Shown in pieces: positions 38,145 through 49,403 of a stretch of 64,000 bases of DNA. Source of the stretch: Silene conica. Its lineage: Eukaryota; Streptophyta; Magnoliopsida; Caryophyllales; Caryophyllaceae. Position 1 is the first letter of the stretch; each line of letters starts with the position of its first letter. The stretch covers positions 77,044,641-77,108,640 of the forward strand of contig CM055313.2 of the NCBI GenBank assembly GCA_029255685.2. Reading direction: 5' to 3'. The position numbers and the translations under genes are program-made. The notes under the pieces were generated by a model. The model searched no databases. It saw only the letters and a program-made list of their open reading frames with translations, and was not told the DNA's origin.

Positions 38145-38570
38145 ATAAGGGCTTAATTGAACAATTTTATTTAAATACGTATTTTGTTAAACCAATCATA
38201 GTTTAAAATGTACAGTATATTTCAACCGTTAAACTAACTACTAGGTTAAAATATATAATAGCTTAATTTAACAATATTATTTTAATACGTATTATGTTAA
38301 AACCGATCACAATTTAAAATATATATATATCATGCGTTAAACTAACTGTTAGGTTAAAACATATAATAACATAAGTGAACAATTTCATTTAAATACGTAT
38401 TCTGTTAAAACCGATCAAAGTTTAAAAACGTATATTTCATGCATTAAAGTAACTATTAAGTTAAAACATATAATAGCCTAATTGAACAATTTCATTTAAA
38501 TACGTATTATATTAAACCGATCATAATTTAAAATGTATATTTCATGCGTCAAAATAACTATTAGGTACAA
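38145..38570 (+). repeat. Satellite-like tandem array, about 108 bp x 4
   Basis: Units start at about 38151, 38261, 38369 and 38476. Each contains TTAATTGAACAATTT-type, AAATACGTATT, AACCGATCA and CATGCGTTAAA-type phrases in the same order. Units differ by substitutions and 1-3 bp indels, so the array is not recent. No coding frame. Confidence 0.85.
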
Positions 38571-39538
38571 AAAAAACTAAACATGCTACGACTCTACGAG
38601 ATATATTTTAAATGTATTTTTGAAAGAATCGTCATAAACGTCCCGTGATTTTTACGGGCAACTGAACTAGTTGTATCTTAAAAGGTAACATAATGCACAA
38701 AGACGGTAACCTATTACATAGAAACCCCAAAAAGCATATATTTGAAATTTATTCGAAAGCAACAAACACAATTAAAGAAAGCCATTTTCTGAGTTTCAAT
38801 CAAATTAAAGACACCAAACTCTATAATAATTAAAATCAACACATTTTGAATGTTTTTACAAACAATACCCATTAAAATATCGTTGTGGAGCCTTCTTCTT
38901 CAATGGTGATTTACTTAAAACCGATTCTTTTCACCATTTTTTTTTCAACTGATCCGATTCCATTATGTGAAACCTTGTTAATTTTTTCCTAACAATTAAA
39001 TGATGAAGATTGATGAACGATAATTTGTTCACATTTTTTTATTGTGGATGATGAAGAATTATGAACGATGAAGAATTATTATAAACATGATGAATGATGT
39101 AGGAATTACGAATGCACTATGATGAACAAAGAAGATGAAGTGTAAGATGACACAGAGAAAAGATGCATAAATATTGATTTACTATTTGAGCTTTGAAGTA
39201 TTAAAATAATATAATTAGTTGTACAAATATAATTGTACTATCAGAAGAGTTGCACGAAAAAAACAACTCATAAATGCTATTGTCTACCCATTTCCAAATT
39301 CGTAATTCATTTAATGCAATACGGGCTAGTTCGACCCGTCTTATTATTTCAGACGGATACGTACGGTCTGAAATAAGAATTGTGATATTCCAATTTCTTT
39401 AGACAAAAAAACGGACTTATATATCGAGCAAAATTATTCGGATACAAATTAAAATAATTTAAATTAGTAGAAATAGTTGTACAGGTCTTAATAGTTGTAC
39501 ACCTATGCAAATCGTTAAAGCATATCTTTTATCACAAA
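38571..39538. other. AT-rich spacer
   Basis: No gene. About 39325-39375 (CCGTCTTATT...AGACGGATAC) looks like the inverted partner of the block near 33905-33965. Confidence 0.35.
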
Positions 39539-39727
39539 TTCTTATTTGCAACGGCACTATTCGTCGCAAGCTTGCGACGGATACCGTTTTCACTCACAAA
39601 ATACCCACTTTTTCTCTCTCTGCAACACTATTCATGTGGTCCCCTTTCTCCACTAACTCATTTTGTATCCATTTTATCTCACAAAATATCCGTCACAAAT
39701 GGTGACCCGTCGCAAGCAAGACTTACT
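39539..39727. mobile_element. Short non-autonomous DNA transposon (MITE), copy 2
   Basis: Ends TTCTTATTTGCAACGG and, reversed, TCTTGCTTGCGACGG form imperfect terminal inverted repeats. Subterminal CGTCGCAAG / CCGTCACAAA blocks match the element at 3823-3993. Target duplication not resolved. Confidence 0.55.
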
Positions 39728-39739
39728 AATCTTTTATAT

Positions 39740-41100
39740 AGTGAAACTTGTGCGCGTTTAAAGAACGCGTCCTACTGTATTATGAAAAGTTTGACCCGTG
39801 CACGTGTAAAATGAAAATTTTAATCCGTTCATGTTTTAATCGGAAATTTCAAGTACTACTTAGTTTCATAATAATGGTAAATCTCCTGAACAAATGGATC
39901 ATCCGATTGACATAGCAGACTAGCAGTAGCGCTGCTAGACGTCCCAGCAACACCAGTGCGCCGGTTTCTAACGGTCGAACGATATAAGATTCCATCAAAA
40001 CCACGAGTAATTCCTGTGATGGTACAAGTTTGAGTTGCATTCAAATGATTTTTCTAACCTCTTAAAATGGATGTATCAAAATCTAATGATTAGGGTGGAA
40101 ACTGAGATTCTACTCTTCCACTTCGACTCGAGACTACAGTCGTATTTATGTAATTATTTGTGAATTTGATCCAACTTGACCCAATTTCGTTTTCCCAATT
40201 GCTAAATAACATCGTACTTTTTATATTCTATATTCTAATTTATATTCACTTAACTCTTTTACCGAAGATTTATTGTTATTTGTTACGTCGAGCTGTTTTG
40301 TTATCTTAGTTGTGCGTTGAGTAAAAACCCGAGTGAAAAGACAAACTTGGTTCGGCTGAGGCACGGTTTTTTCTCACTAAAGATATTAAACTTGAGAATT
40401 TGTCGAATTTCAACATTATTGTAGTTTAAACTCGTAAGTGTTTATACTACTGTATTATGTATTTATGTAACATATCAATCATGCAATTTGAAGTCAATGC
40501 GTCAATGCGTCAATGCGTCTACCAAAATTGATGCTGATGTTTCATTGACTACAAATTTGGTTTGCTCTATCTTATTTCAACATCTACCCAAGTAACCCAA
40601 CTTGTCTAGCATATAGCCATATATAGTACGAGTACTATAGTACTAGACTACTAGGCTTTCTAAACGAGTCAACCAGTCGGATCCAAGTCACGTATGTCCG
40701 AGTTTGTAAGAAATGGGCCGAAATCGGATTAGGGATTATTTCCGGGTTTATTGTAATCAACTCTTTTAGCCATATCAGTTCGTTTGCCACAATATCGGGT
40801 CGAATTGGGCTAAGTCGGGTCAATTCGGATTAGGGGTCAAACCTGGTCTTCAGTTCTGGTGCTAGGGCGGGTTTTCAAGTCGGGTCAGTTTAGTCAGGAG
40901 AAAAGTGGATTCATGTAACCGTTGGTGTGGATCGGATGGAGTATTCAAATTTCAAACTTCTCTGCTCAATGCTTAAGATTATGACACCAATTTCAGGTCC
41001 CTCCTATATTTGGGTTTATTATCCTGTCACATCTAGATACTAGTATCATGTTTACTATTCTACCAAATAATTGATAAAACTTAGGACTAAAATGACCTTT
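39740..41100. other. Intergenic region upstream of the chitinase
   Basis: Nothing beyond short accidental open frames. A small direct repeat GCGTCAAT occurs three times in tandem near 40498-40518. GGGTCGGGTC-like words near 40800-40890 are low complexity. Confidence 0.4.
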
Positions 41101-41108
41101 CTCTGCAC

Positions 41109-41116
41109 TATATAAA
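41109..41116 (+). promoter_or_regulatory. TATA box of the chitinase gene
   Basis: TATATAAA lies 37 bp before the ATG at 41153, so transcription would start only a few bases before the start codon and leave a very short leader. Confidence 0.6.
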
Positions 41117-41131
41117 CCAGACATCACATAA

Positions 41132-42389
<1,258 letters not shown>

Positions 42390-42644
42390 TTCAACAGACT
42401 AAATGAAGGACCTCCAGTGTTATTTTTTACTGAATAAATGAAATGACTGTAATTCTGTCTCTTGTGAGAAATAAATTACTAGAGTACATCATAAACCAAA
42501 TGAGGGGCTATTTTCGGCTGAAATGAGTTTAACTGAATTGATTTGAATTAAACTTAACCGAATGGTCTTACCTAAATTAAACTTAGCAGAATAACCTTGA
42601 ATTGACTAAGACAATCTGAACTTAATGGAACTTAACTGATGAGA

Positions 42645-42763
42645 CTAAGGCTGAACTTAACTGGACTGAATTGGATTAAACTGAACCAAATGGTCCTCGA
42701 TCTACTAAGGCTGAACTTAACTGGACTGAATTGGATTGAACTGAACCAAATGGTCCTCGATCT
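42645..42763 (+). repeat. 60-bp tandem duplication
   Basis: CTAAGGCTGAACTTAACTGG starts at 42645 and again at 42705, and the two 60-bp units are almost identical. The unit is a piece of the surrounding low-complexity run. Confidence 0.85.
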
Positions 42764-43887
42764 TTGATACCCGCATTTTTCTTGTCTAGAAAAGCTACTA
42801 TCAAGATAATTATTGTACTTCAACCATCAGCGCTTGGACTTTCTTTTCTGAGAAACTCATGAGGGTACCAATTCGTCACTAAATCTATTTATTTATCTTA
42901 TTAAAACCGACAGAAAGATTGTAAAACAGAGACAGAAGAGAGACTTATCGAAACAGAAAATAGAATTGCACTGCAGTGGTAATGGAGTCACTGACTTAAA
43001 AACTATATCGGTACGTTAACAGTGCGACACTCGTACACAACCACTCATGTATAAGCGCCTTGAAACAAAACAGAACCGAACGCAGGAATAATTATATTGC
43101 AAAGAACAGAGAAGAGAGGATTTTAGAGGTGTATGATTTTGTAACATATTTGTAACACTAACAAATGATTAGGTAGTATGACAGGGTATATGATTACTTG
43201 GAGATTGGTTTCGCTTGAAACTGTGTCGAACAAGGGACACTTAGTATTTGACGCATAATCGCATCCCTGCCTATTACCAACTCCTCTTACGTCCCACTTT
43301 TAGTTCGCACTTCACAGCTGCAGTAGCAGTTCAAAACTCCAACTCTGCAACTCTTCTCTCAAACTAAAAAAAACCACCACCATGTGAGTCTGTGACCCCT
43401 TATCTTCATCTGCTAGCCCAAGTACAGGATTCATGAAGTTAAAAATAAATCAGTGTCTCGGTATGTTACGAGTAATATGCCCATCAAGTCATCAACTGAT
43501 TGCTAATTATGCAACTTCAGAAGCTTTCCTAAAGAATAGGTATAGATGCTCGAAGAGACAGTAGCAGCTGAGTGATTTAAGTGAAATCACAGCAACCTAG
43601 ATGATACAAGCTTAGTGTGTAGACATTTTGGCATGGTATTAGAATCAACACGATTCTCATCCCAACTAAACCCCTTGAAATATCACGCACTTCTATGGAT
43701 TTCCATTCCAATCCAATCCATTTCATTCCTAGGCAGTGAACCAAACAAACTCTCAATTCAACCTGGCTCAAACAATTGAGAAAGACATGTACATCAATTC
43801 CCTCTTCAATTTGGCAGTCACGTATGAGCGCCAGCATTGTTTCAACTCACAGCTTCAACTCATAACAAATACCAGGGCGAAAGCCAA

Positions 43888-43941
43888 CTTATCTAGGTGT
43901 GAAGAAGCTTATCTAGGTGTGAAGAAGCTTATCTAGGTGTG
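43888..43941 (+). repeat. 20-bp minisatellite, 2.7 units
   Basis: CTTATCTAGGTGTGAAGAAG repeats at 43888 and 43908, with a partial third unit from 43928. Units are identical. Confidence 0.9.
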
Positions 43942-44258
43942 TCACATACAGGAACAACATTGCCATCTAAAGACAATGAATTCCTTCCAAAACAGGAATT
44001 GATGCAAAAGCAAAACAAAAACAAAATAACCAGAAGAGCGAAGGTACCAGGTAAATATCAAATAAACAAGAAAAAGAATCCCACAAGAGTACACTCATGT
44101 AAAAAGTCTAATAGCTTTTAAACTACGGTCGCCAATACTAAAAACAGAGAAGGATAACAACTCTAGTTTTGTTGTCTTCAAATACTAATATAAAAAAAAA
44201 AAGATCAAGCAGGAGAGTGATTTGTCAAAACAAAATCTGGAATTTGGGAACAGGAAAA

Positions 44259-47200
44259 TCACTGTGTCACTCCAAGCCACTTGGTGAAGTTCTCAAACTC
44301 GGTGTAGTCTGAGTCAGAGATCATGGTCTTGTAGAACGACCTTCCAGAGGCCTTGATCTTAGCTTGCTCCTCCTGTATAACACAAACATGCAGCATAGAT
44401 CATCAGAACAAGGAAGAGACACGATACAAGGAGAGTGACAAACAAAAATGTTGCAGAAACTAGAAAAATCCAGTGCCTATGAATGAGCATGAAGTATTGC
44501 AAATGAGATGAATACAAAAGGAATGCTCTCCAAGTCGGTTTGATCTTTTCTTTTCATTTACACTCATCTATTTCACATCCCTCACCCAACACAGTCCGCA
44601 TACCAGTTACCAGCTACAAATTACTAGCCACATGTACCAAACACCCTCATCTGTTATTACTGCAACCCAATCCCAACAACCAAACGAGCCCAAGAGCAAC
44701 GCAACTCAGCCTTCAACCACAGCAAACCAACAATCCACTACTGATATCCCCACTAAAATCACTTAACCCACATTTTCAGAAATAATCACAAGTCCTCACC
44801 CTGTGAAACAGATTATGGACAATGCCAAAGGCAGGGATTCAATGAGGACACAAGGATGTGGTCTGTGGGTGATAGGGAGAGATGTTGGAACAGGGTGGTG
44901 AGGAACTGAGGATAGAGTGGACGTATTTCAGTCCAAGCACATTATATTTCCAATTAAACAAACAGGGAAAATAATCAGACCAAGGACAGTAAGGTAATAG
45001 GGAAGATAAAACAGACTTTAGGACAGTAGATCACACACATTTCTTATTAACCAGGTTTCAAGAAGTAAATTTAAACAAGAGGGGGAATATTTCTATCAGA
45101 CTCACAAATCTTGTAGGCAGCAAAACACAAAATACAAAACATTTAACAATACAAAGCTCGCCTTTTCGAAACACCGCCAATTCATTTAAAGATGAATCAT
45201 CAATCACATAACTTCTTTCGAAAAACCGTACAATAATTATGATCCTATTACAATCAGTGTGGTAAAAATTACAATGTTGCCACCATTGATATCAAAGGCG
45301 AGAATGGGAAGCCTGGAATTAGGATGGCTCCCCTTAGTCCTCCTGCAGAGTGTGCTTCCAAGGTGATCACGCGAGCTGATGATACTGAAGAAGTTGTGAA
45401 GGAACGTCTTCGTGTTTACAGTGAAATGGTATAGTTATTTGCCTATTTTAAACTGCTTATATAGCTCTCAACTTTTCTCTAATTATATCATTAGTAGGTG
45501 ATTTTTGTACGTGGTAATATACCCGTTATTTGGATATCAAAAGAGGAGAGAAAAGGGGAACGGTATGGGGGGATCAATTTTCGTTCAAATATTTCTTTGT
45601 TAGAGCGATTTTTATATACCGGTAGGAAATAAAATAAAAATCTCTCTTTTGTAAGCAACAGAAATTGTTCCCCTCCAAATCTTTTCATCCATACAAAGCC
45701 CCTCGATTTTTGCTAGTCCATGGTGGAAGTCCAGTCTGCCAATATGCTAAGGCATTAGTCAGTCACTAGTCAGTTACTAATTACTCCGTTCATTGGTGTC
45801 CTGGGGAATTTGGAATGCTTTTGCTTTGATCCAATGTTAGTTCCAGTGTTCGTTGATCTGCTGATAAAATACTTGGTGATGGCTAGATTCCAGTATTGTG
45901 TTCTTTGTTGTTTTTATACTAACGTAATATTACTGTTGAACCGTGCTTTCAGAGCCAGCCACTTGAGGAGTTTTATCGGAGCCGTGGAAAACTATTAGAA
46001 TTCGATCTTCCTGGAGGCATCCCTGAGTCATGGCCCAAGTTGCTGGAAGCTCTTAACCTTGATGAACAGGAAGAGAAGATGACTGCCACGGCTTAATTAT
46101 TATTTCTAGTTCGCCTTTTCGAAACACCGCCAATTCATTTAAAGATGAATCATCAATCACATAACTTCTTTCGAAAAACCGTACAATAATTATGATCCTA
46201 TTAAGCATAAACAACTAGCATCTCGCTAGCAAATCAATATATCTTACGATAAGAAAATCAGTCAACAGACAAGAGTAGAGGATCAACAAAAACAAGCCAC
46301 TCCTGCTCGTGTCAGTTACCCCCTTCTTTTCTAACATAAATTTGTTGTGAATGTGCCCTTATAACTTATAACCATCACAAGTAAGAATTTTTGTATTAAC
46401 GAAATGACTTAACAAGTATCATATCCACAAAACATAATATCAATCAAGATATACAAATGAACAGCCATATAATACCATCAATCAACGAACAAACAACGCG
46501 AGAAATTAACAAAACAAACATACGAATACAGTAAACAAAAACGAATAAACGAATTAAAGAAATCAAAATAAAAAAGAGGAGAAAATTTATACCTTGGAGA
46601 GAGTAGACCTCTTCTTGCCAATCTTACTGGCCTTGTCAGCAACCCTCTGGTTCTCAGCAAGCATAGCCATCCTCTTGGCAGCCTTAGCATAGGGGTTCAA
46701 CTTCAACATAACATTCAAATTCTTCAATGGATTCTTCTTAAGCACAGCCCTTGTAATACCCTTCTTCGTCGGCCTCACAACAGATTGAATCTCATCAGAA
46801 TTAATAATTCTAGCCAAATCACCATTCAACATCTTCGCCCTTGGCAACAGGTACTTGTTCTTCTTCTCGCTCACCTTGTCGAACCCACCGAAGATCGAAT
46901 CCAGCTTTTCGAAGGCACCCTTGGTCCATATCACAAACCTTCCAAGGTGACCTCCTGGGGCCAATTTCAATAAGCTGAGTCTGTCCACGTGGCAGATATC
47001 GACACCTGGAATGTTACGGAAAGCCTTGACTAGCTTTGCGCCTTCGGTTGCGTACACAATGAGTGGACCCTTGCGGGAAATGTACCTACGGTTGCGCATT
47101 TTACCCTTTCCAGGACGGATTCCGACGCTGTTCTTCGCCTTCTCGACGTCGGCAAGAGCGCCGATCTTCTCAAGCACCTTCATTGCAGCAGATGTCTTCT

Positions 47201-47705
47201 CAATTGATTCAATGGAGTCGGAGACGACAAGAGGAAGTTCCGGAACGGTCTCGATCTTGTGACCGCGAGCAGTCACGAGAGACGGGATCGCGGAAGCAGC
47301 GACAGCAGAAACGACAGCGTATCGCTTCTGGTTAACTGGAATCTTACGGTGCCACCTCCTCCAGATCTCAGTAGGAGCAAACATGCGACCACCACGACAC
47401 ATGTTACCGAAGGCACCCTGTCCGGCACGGTGGGTACCACCACCGGGAACACGGGGGATACGTGAGACAGCACGACCGGTACCCCAGGATTCGGCAGAGG
47501 TTTGGTGACCGGCTTTGCGGGAAACGGCATAGGGTTGACGGGAATTTTTGGAGATGTTGGAGTGAACGTAGTTGACAACATCGGGACGGATGGGGGCTTT
47601 CATGACTTCAGGGAGTGGGGCGGTGAGGGTAGTGTCGGTGGACATGTCGGAGTCGAGTGGTTGGACAGAGACCAAGGGGCGGACGGCGGCGGTTGTGGAA
47701 GACAT
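44259..47705 (-). CDS. RPL4: 60S ribosomal protein L4 (uL4)
   Basis: Two exons on the minus strand, 47705-46593 (371 codons) and 44372-44259 (37 codons plus stop), give 408 residues, as in plant RPL4. Recognisable blocks are [55 protein letters not shown], and the C-terminal [18 protein letters not shown]. uL4 lies at the peptide tunnel of the large subunit, and its extended loop reaches into the tunnel. Splice sites are AAG|GTATAA and ATACAG|GAG, phase 0. The intron is 2.2 kb and carries an inserted adenylate kinase fragment in opposite orientation. Coding sequence is intact. The leader has a telo-box, usual for plant ribosomal protein genes. Confidence 0.96.
45158..45250 (+). repeat. 93-bp direct repeat, left copy
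   Basis: Matches 46111-46203 base for base by eye. It starts TCGCCTTTTCGAAACACC and ends GATCCTATTA and borders the inserted adenylate kinase fragment exactly, as a very long target duplication would. Confidence 0.93.
45251..46096 (+). pseudogene. 5'-truncated adenylate kinase gene fragment in the RPL4 intron
   Basis: Two exons remain: 45251-45428 (starts inside an exon, [18 protein letters not shown]...) and 45953-46096 ([19 protein letters not shown]... to the stop). They cover the LID-domain end, the [18 protein letters not shown] helix and the [19 protein letters not shown]-terminus of the plant plastid adenylate kinase (At2g37250 type). The 524-bp intron is kept with GT-AG ends, so this is a copy of genomic DNA, not a retrocopy. 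The P-loop and NMP-binding parts are absent, so no enzyme can be made. The surviving frame has no stop, which suggests a recent origin or chance. A full-length relative starts at 63815. Confidence 0.9.
46111..46203 (+). repeat. 93-bp direct repeat, right copy
   Basis: Matches 45158-45250 base for base by eye, and begins 15 bp after the stop codon of the adenylate kinase fragment. Confidence 0.93.
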
Positions 47706-47790
47706 TTTTAGGGTTTAGTTGGAAGGGAGTATCGAGTTTGGTGATGTGAGTGGGTTAGGGCTTTGCTGTTGTTTCATGTTGGGCTTATTT
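47706..47790 (-). promoter_or_regulatory. RPL4 leader with telo-box and site II-type motif
   Basis: On the minus strand AAACCCTAA lies within a dozen bases of the ATG, and a site II-type word (TGGGCTT read on the plus strand, 47780-47786) lies about 75 bp upstream. Telo-box plus TGGGCY motifs is the usual promoter pair for plant ribosomal protein genes, linked to growth and cell-cycle control. Confidence 0.7.
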
Positions 47791-49403
47791 TCGTGTGGGT
47801 TTGGACATTAGATACCGTGTCTTCATTTACCAATCTATGTGTATCAGTCTATCAAACCATCCAAAAACAGTTGTCGCGATAATTAGGTCGCAATTCGATT
47901 TTAACTTTAATCTCACCTTATTTATCTTGATCTGCTTTTATTCCCAAAGCAGAGGTCACGATCTAGATTATCAACATAACCATTTCCACTTATCACATTT
48001 TCTACCTTACCAAAACATCTCTTTTACCAATCATTTTATTGTTTTTTAATTCTTGAACCAATAAAAATTGTACACATGGTGGTCACAAATGTTCAACAAT
48101 AGTCACAAATTGACCTTGGTTGAGCATATGGTCACAAATTAGCAAAATGATCATCAATTAATTAGCTTAATTATCTCACTAACCATGACCAACAAAGGTC
48201 ATGACCACCCTCATGACCTTGTTTGGAGATGGTCTCATTAATCTTGCTTGTTTGGTACTAAAACTCGTAAACTTGACTTGACCCGACCTGACTCGGCAGA
48301 ATTTAAAATGTTGCAATTAAATTGATGATTCGATAATTATTAAACTTATTGATCAAACTGAAAGTGATTTAGTTTTTAGTTGAACATGTTTAATTTAGTA
48401 AAGAAATAATTAAATCAAATAATGGTTGAAAACTAAACTTTATGGTCAGAATCGAAGTAATGCAATAGAGTAATTTGACTCGCTAATGACTTGACCCAAC
48501 TCAATACATCATCTTACCTAAAATAACTCAACCCAAACACACTCAACCTAAAAAAGGTAGGTTGACCAGATATGACCCGACCAGTCTGACCCAATTGCTT
48601 CCTTTACTTTTTACCGTTGTCTTTAGTTGCGGGGTTTGGAATCGGGTCTAGAGTATTTGGACAATTTGATGTTTGGTTGATTTAGTTTTAAACGGAATTA
48701 AATAAGTAGTTGAAGGTTTTTAATTTAGTTATTACCGTAAAGATAACAACTAGGTCACTCATATTAAATAAGGATCGATATATAAAGGTCATATACTCAT
48801 CTTATGTTTCATCAATAACTCTTTCAAATTGGGTGTCATTCATGTGCACTCATTATCTTTGATAAGTCATATCCATATGATTGGAATCAAGTCAAATATC
48901 AACATATTTTATCTTATATTTTCAAGTTTAGATAGATAATTTCAGAACGGTTATTAAGTGTATTTATTTTCATATTTTGGTTTAAGCCAAGGTCCAAGTG
49001 AAAACAATTAAATCCACTCTAATTTAAGTCATTATTAATGATCTAATTGTTAACCATTTTATGACATGTCACGTAGGTGTAGAGGGTTCCTTTGTTTCCG
49101 TTATCTTTGCATTTGTGCCCTGTTTTACATTGTTTTGCTAATATGGCAAATTTTCATGGAAGACCGATTATGTTCCTCTCATAAAATGTAAGTGACATTA
49201 TCTATAAAATGCTCAATTTTTCTCTATTTGTCCTTCCAAACTATTGTGTGAGGAATGTTATCCGTTTTCAGTTTGTCACGGATAGTACATGCAAAACGTT
49301 TTGGACTGATATTGTGGCCAGTTTCTCCCATAGATGTTAGCAGTTAACAGCTTAACATCGTCTCCACAATAAAAATGCTGACCGTAAAAGTCAAGAACGC
49401 AAT
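47791..49403. other. Intergenic region between RPL4 and the ankyrin-PGG gene
   Basis: No gene. GGTCACAAAT words repeat at 48060-48150, and GACTTGACCCGACC-type low complexity occurs at 48270-48600. A CACGGATA piece near 49280 recalls the MITE family at 3823 and 39539. The far end should include the 3' UTR of the ankyrin-PGG gene. Confidence 0.45.

Larger units (their letters stand above)
42390..44258. other. Intergenic DNA with low-complexity and tandem repeats
   Basis: Holds a GAACTTAACTGAATTG-type low-complexity run (42490-42770), a 60-bp tandem duplication and a 20-bp minisatellite, described separately. No gene was found; open frames over 43.5-44.1 kb do not resemble proteins I know. Confidence 0.5.

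Noticed and set aside
39849-40044. Overlapping 62-63-residue minus-strand frames
   Set aside because: Too short, no promoter or homologue recognised, and two competing frames.
45251-46096. A working adenylate kinase gene or a retrocopy
   Set aside because: The 5' half including the P-loop is absent, and the intron is retained, so it is a truncated genomic copy.
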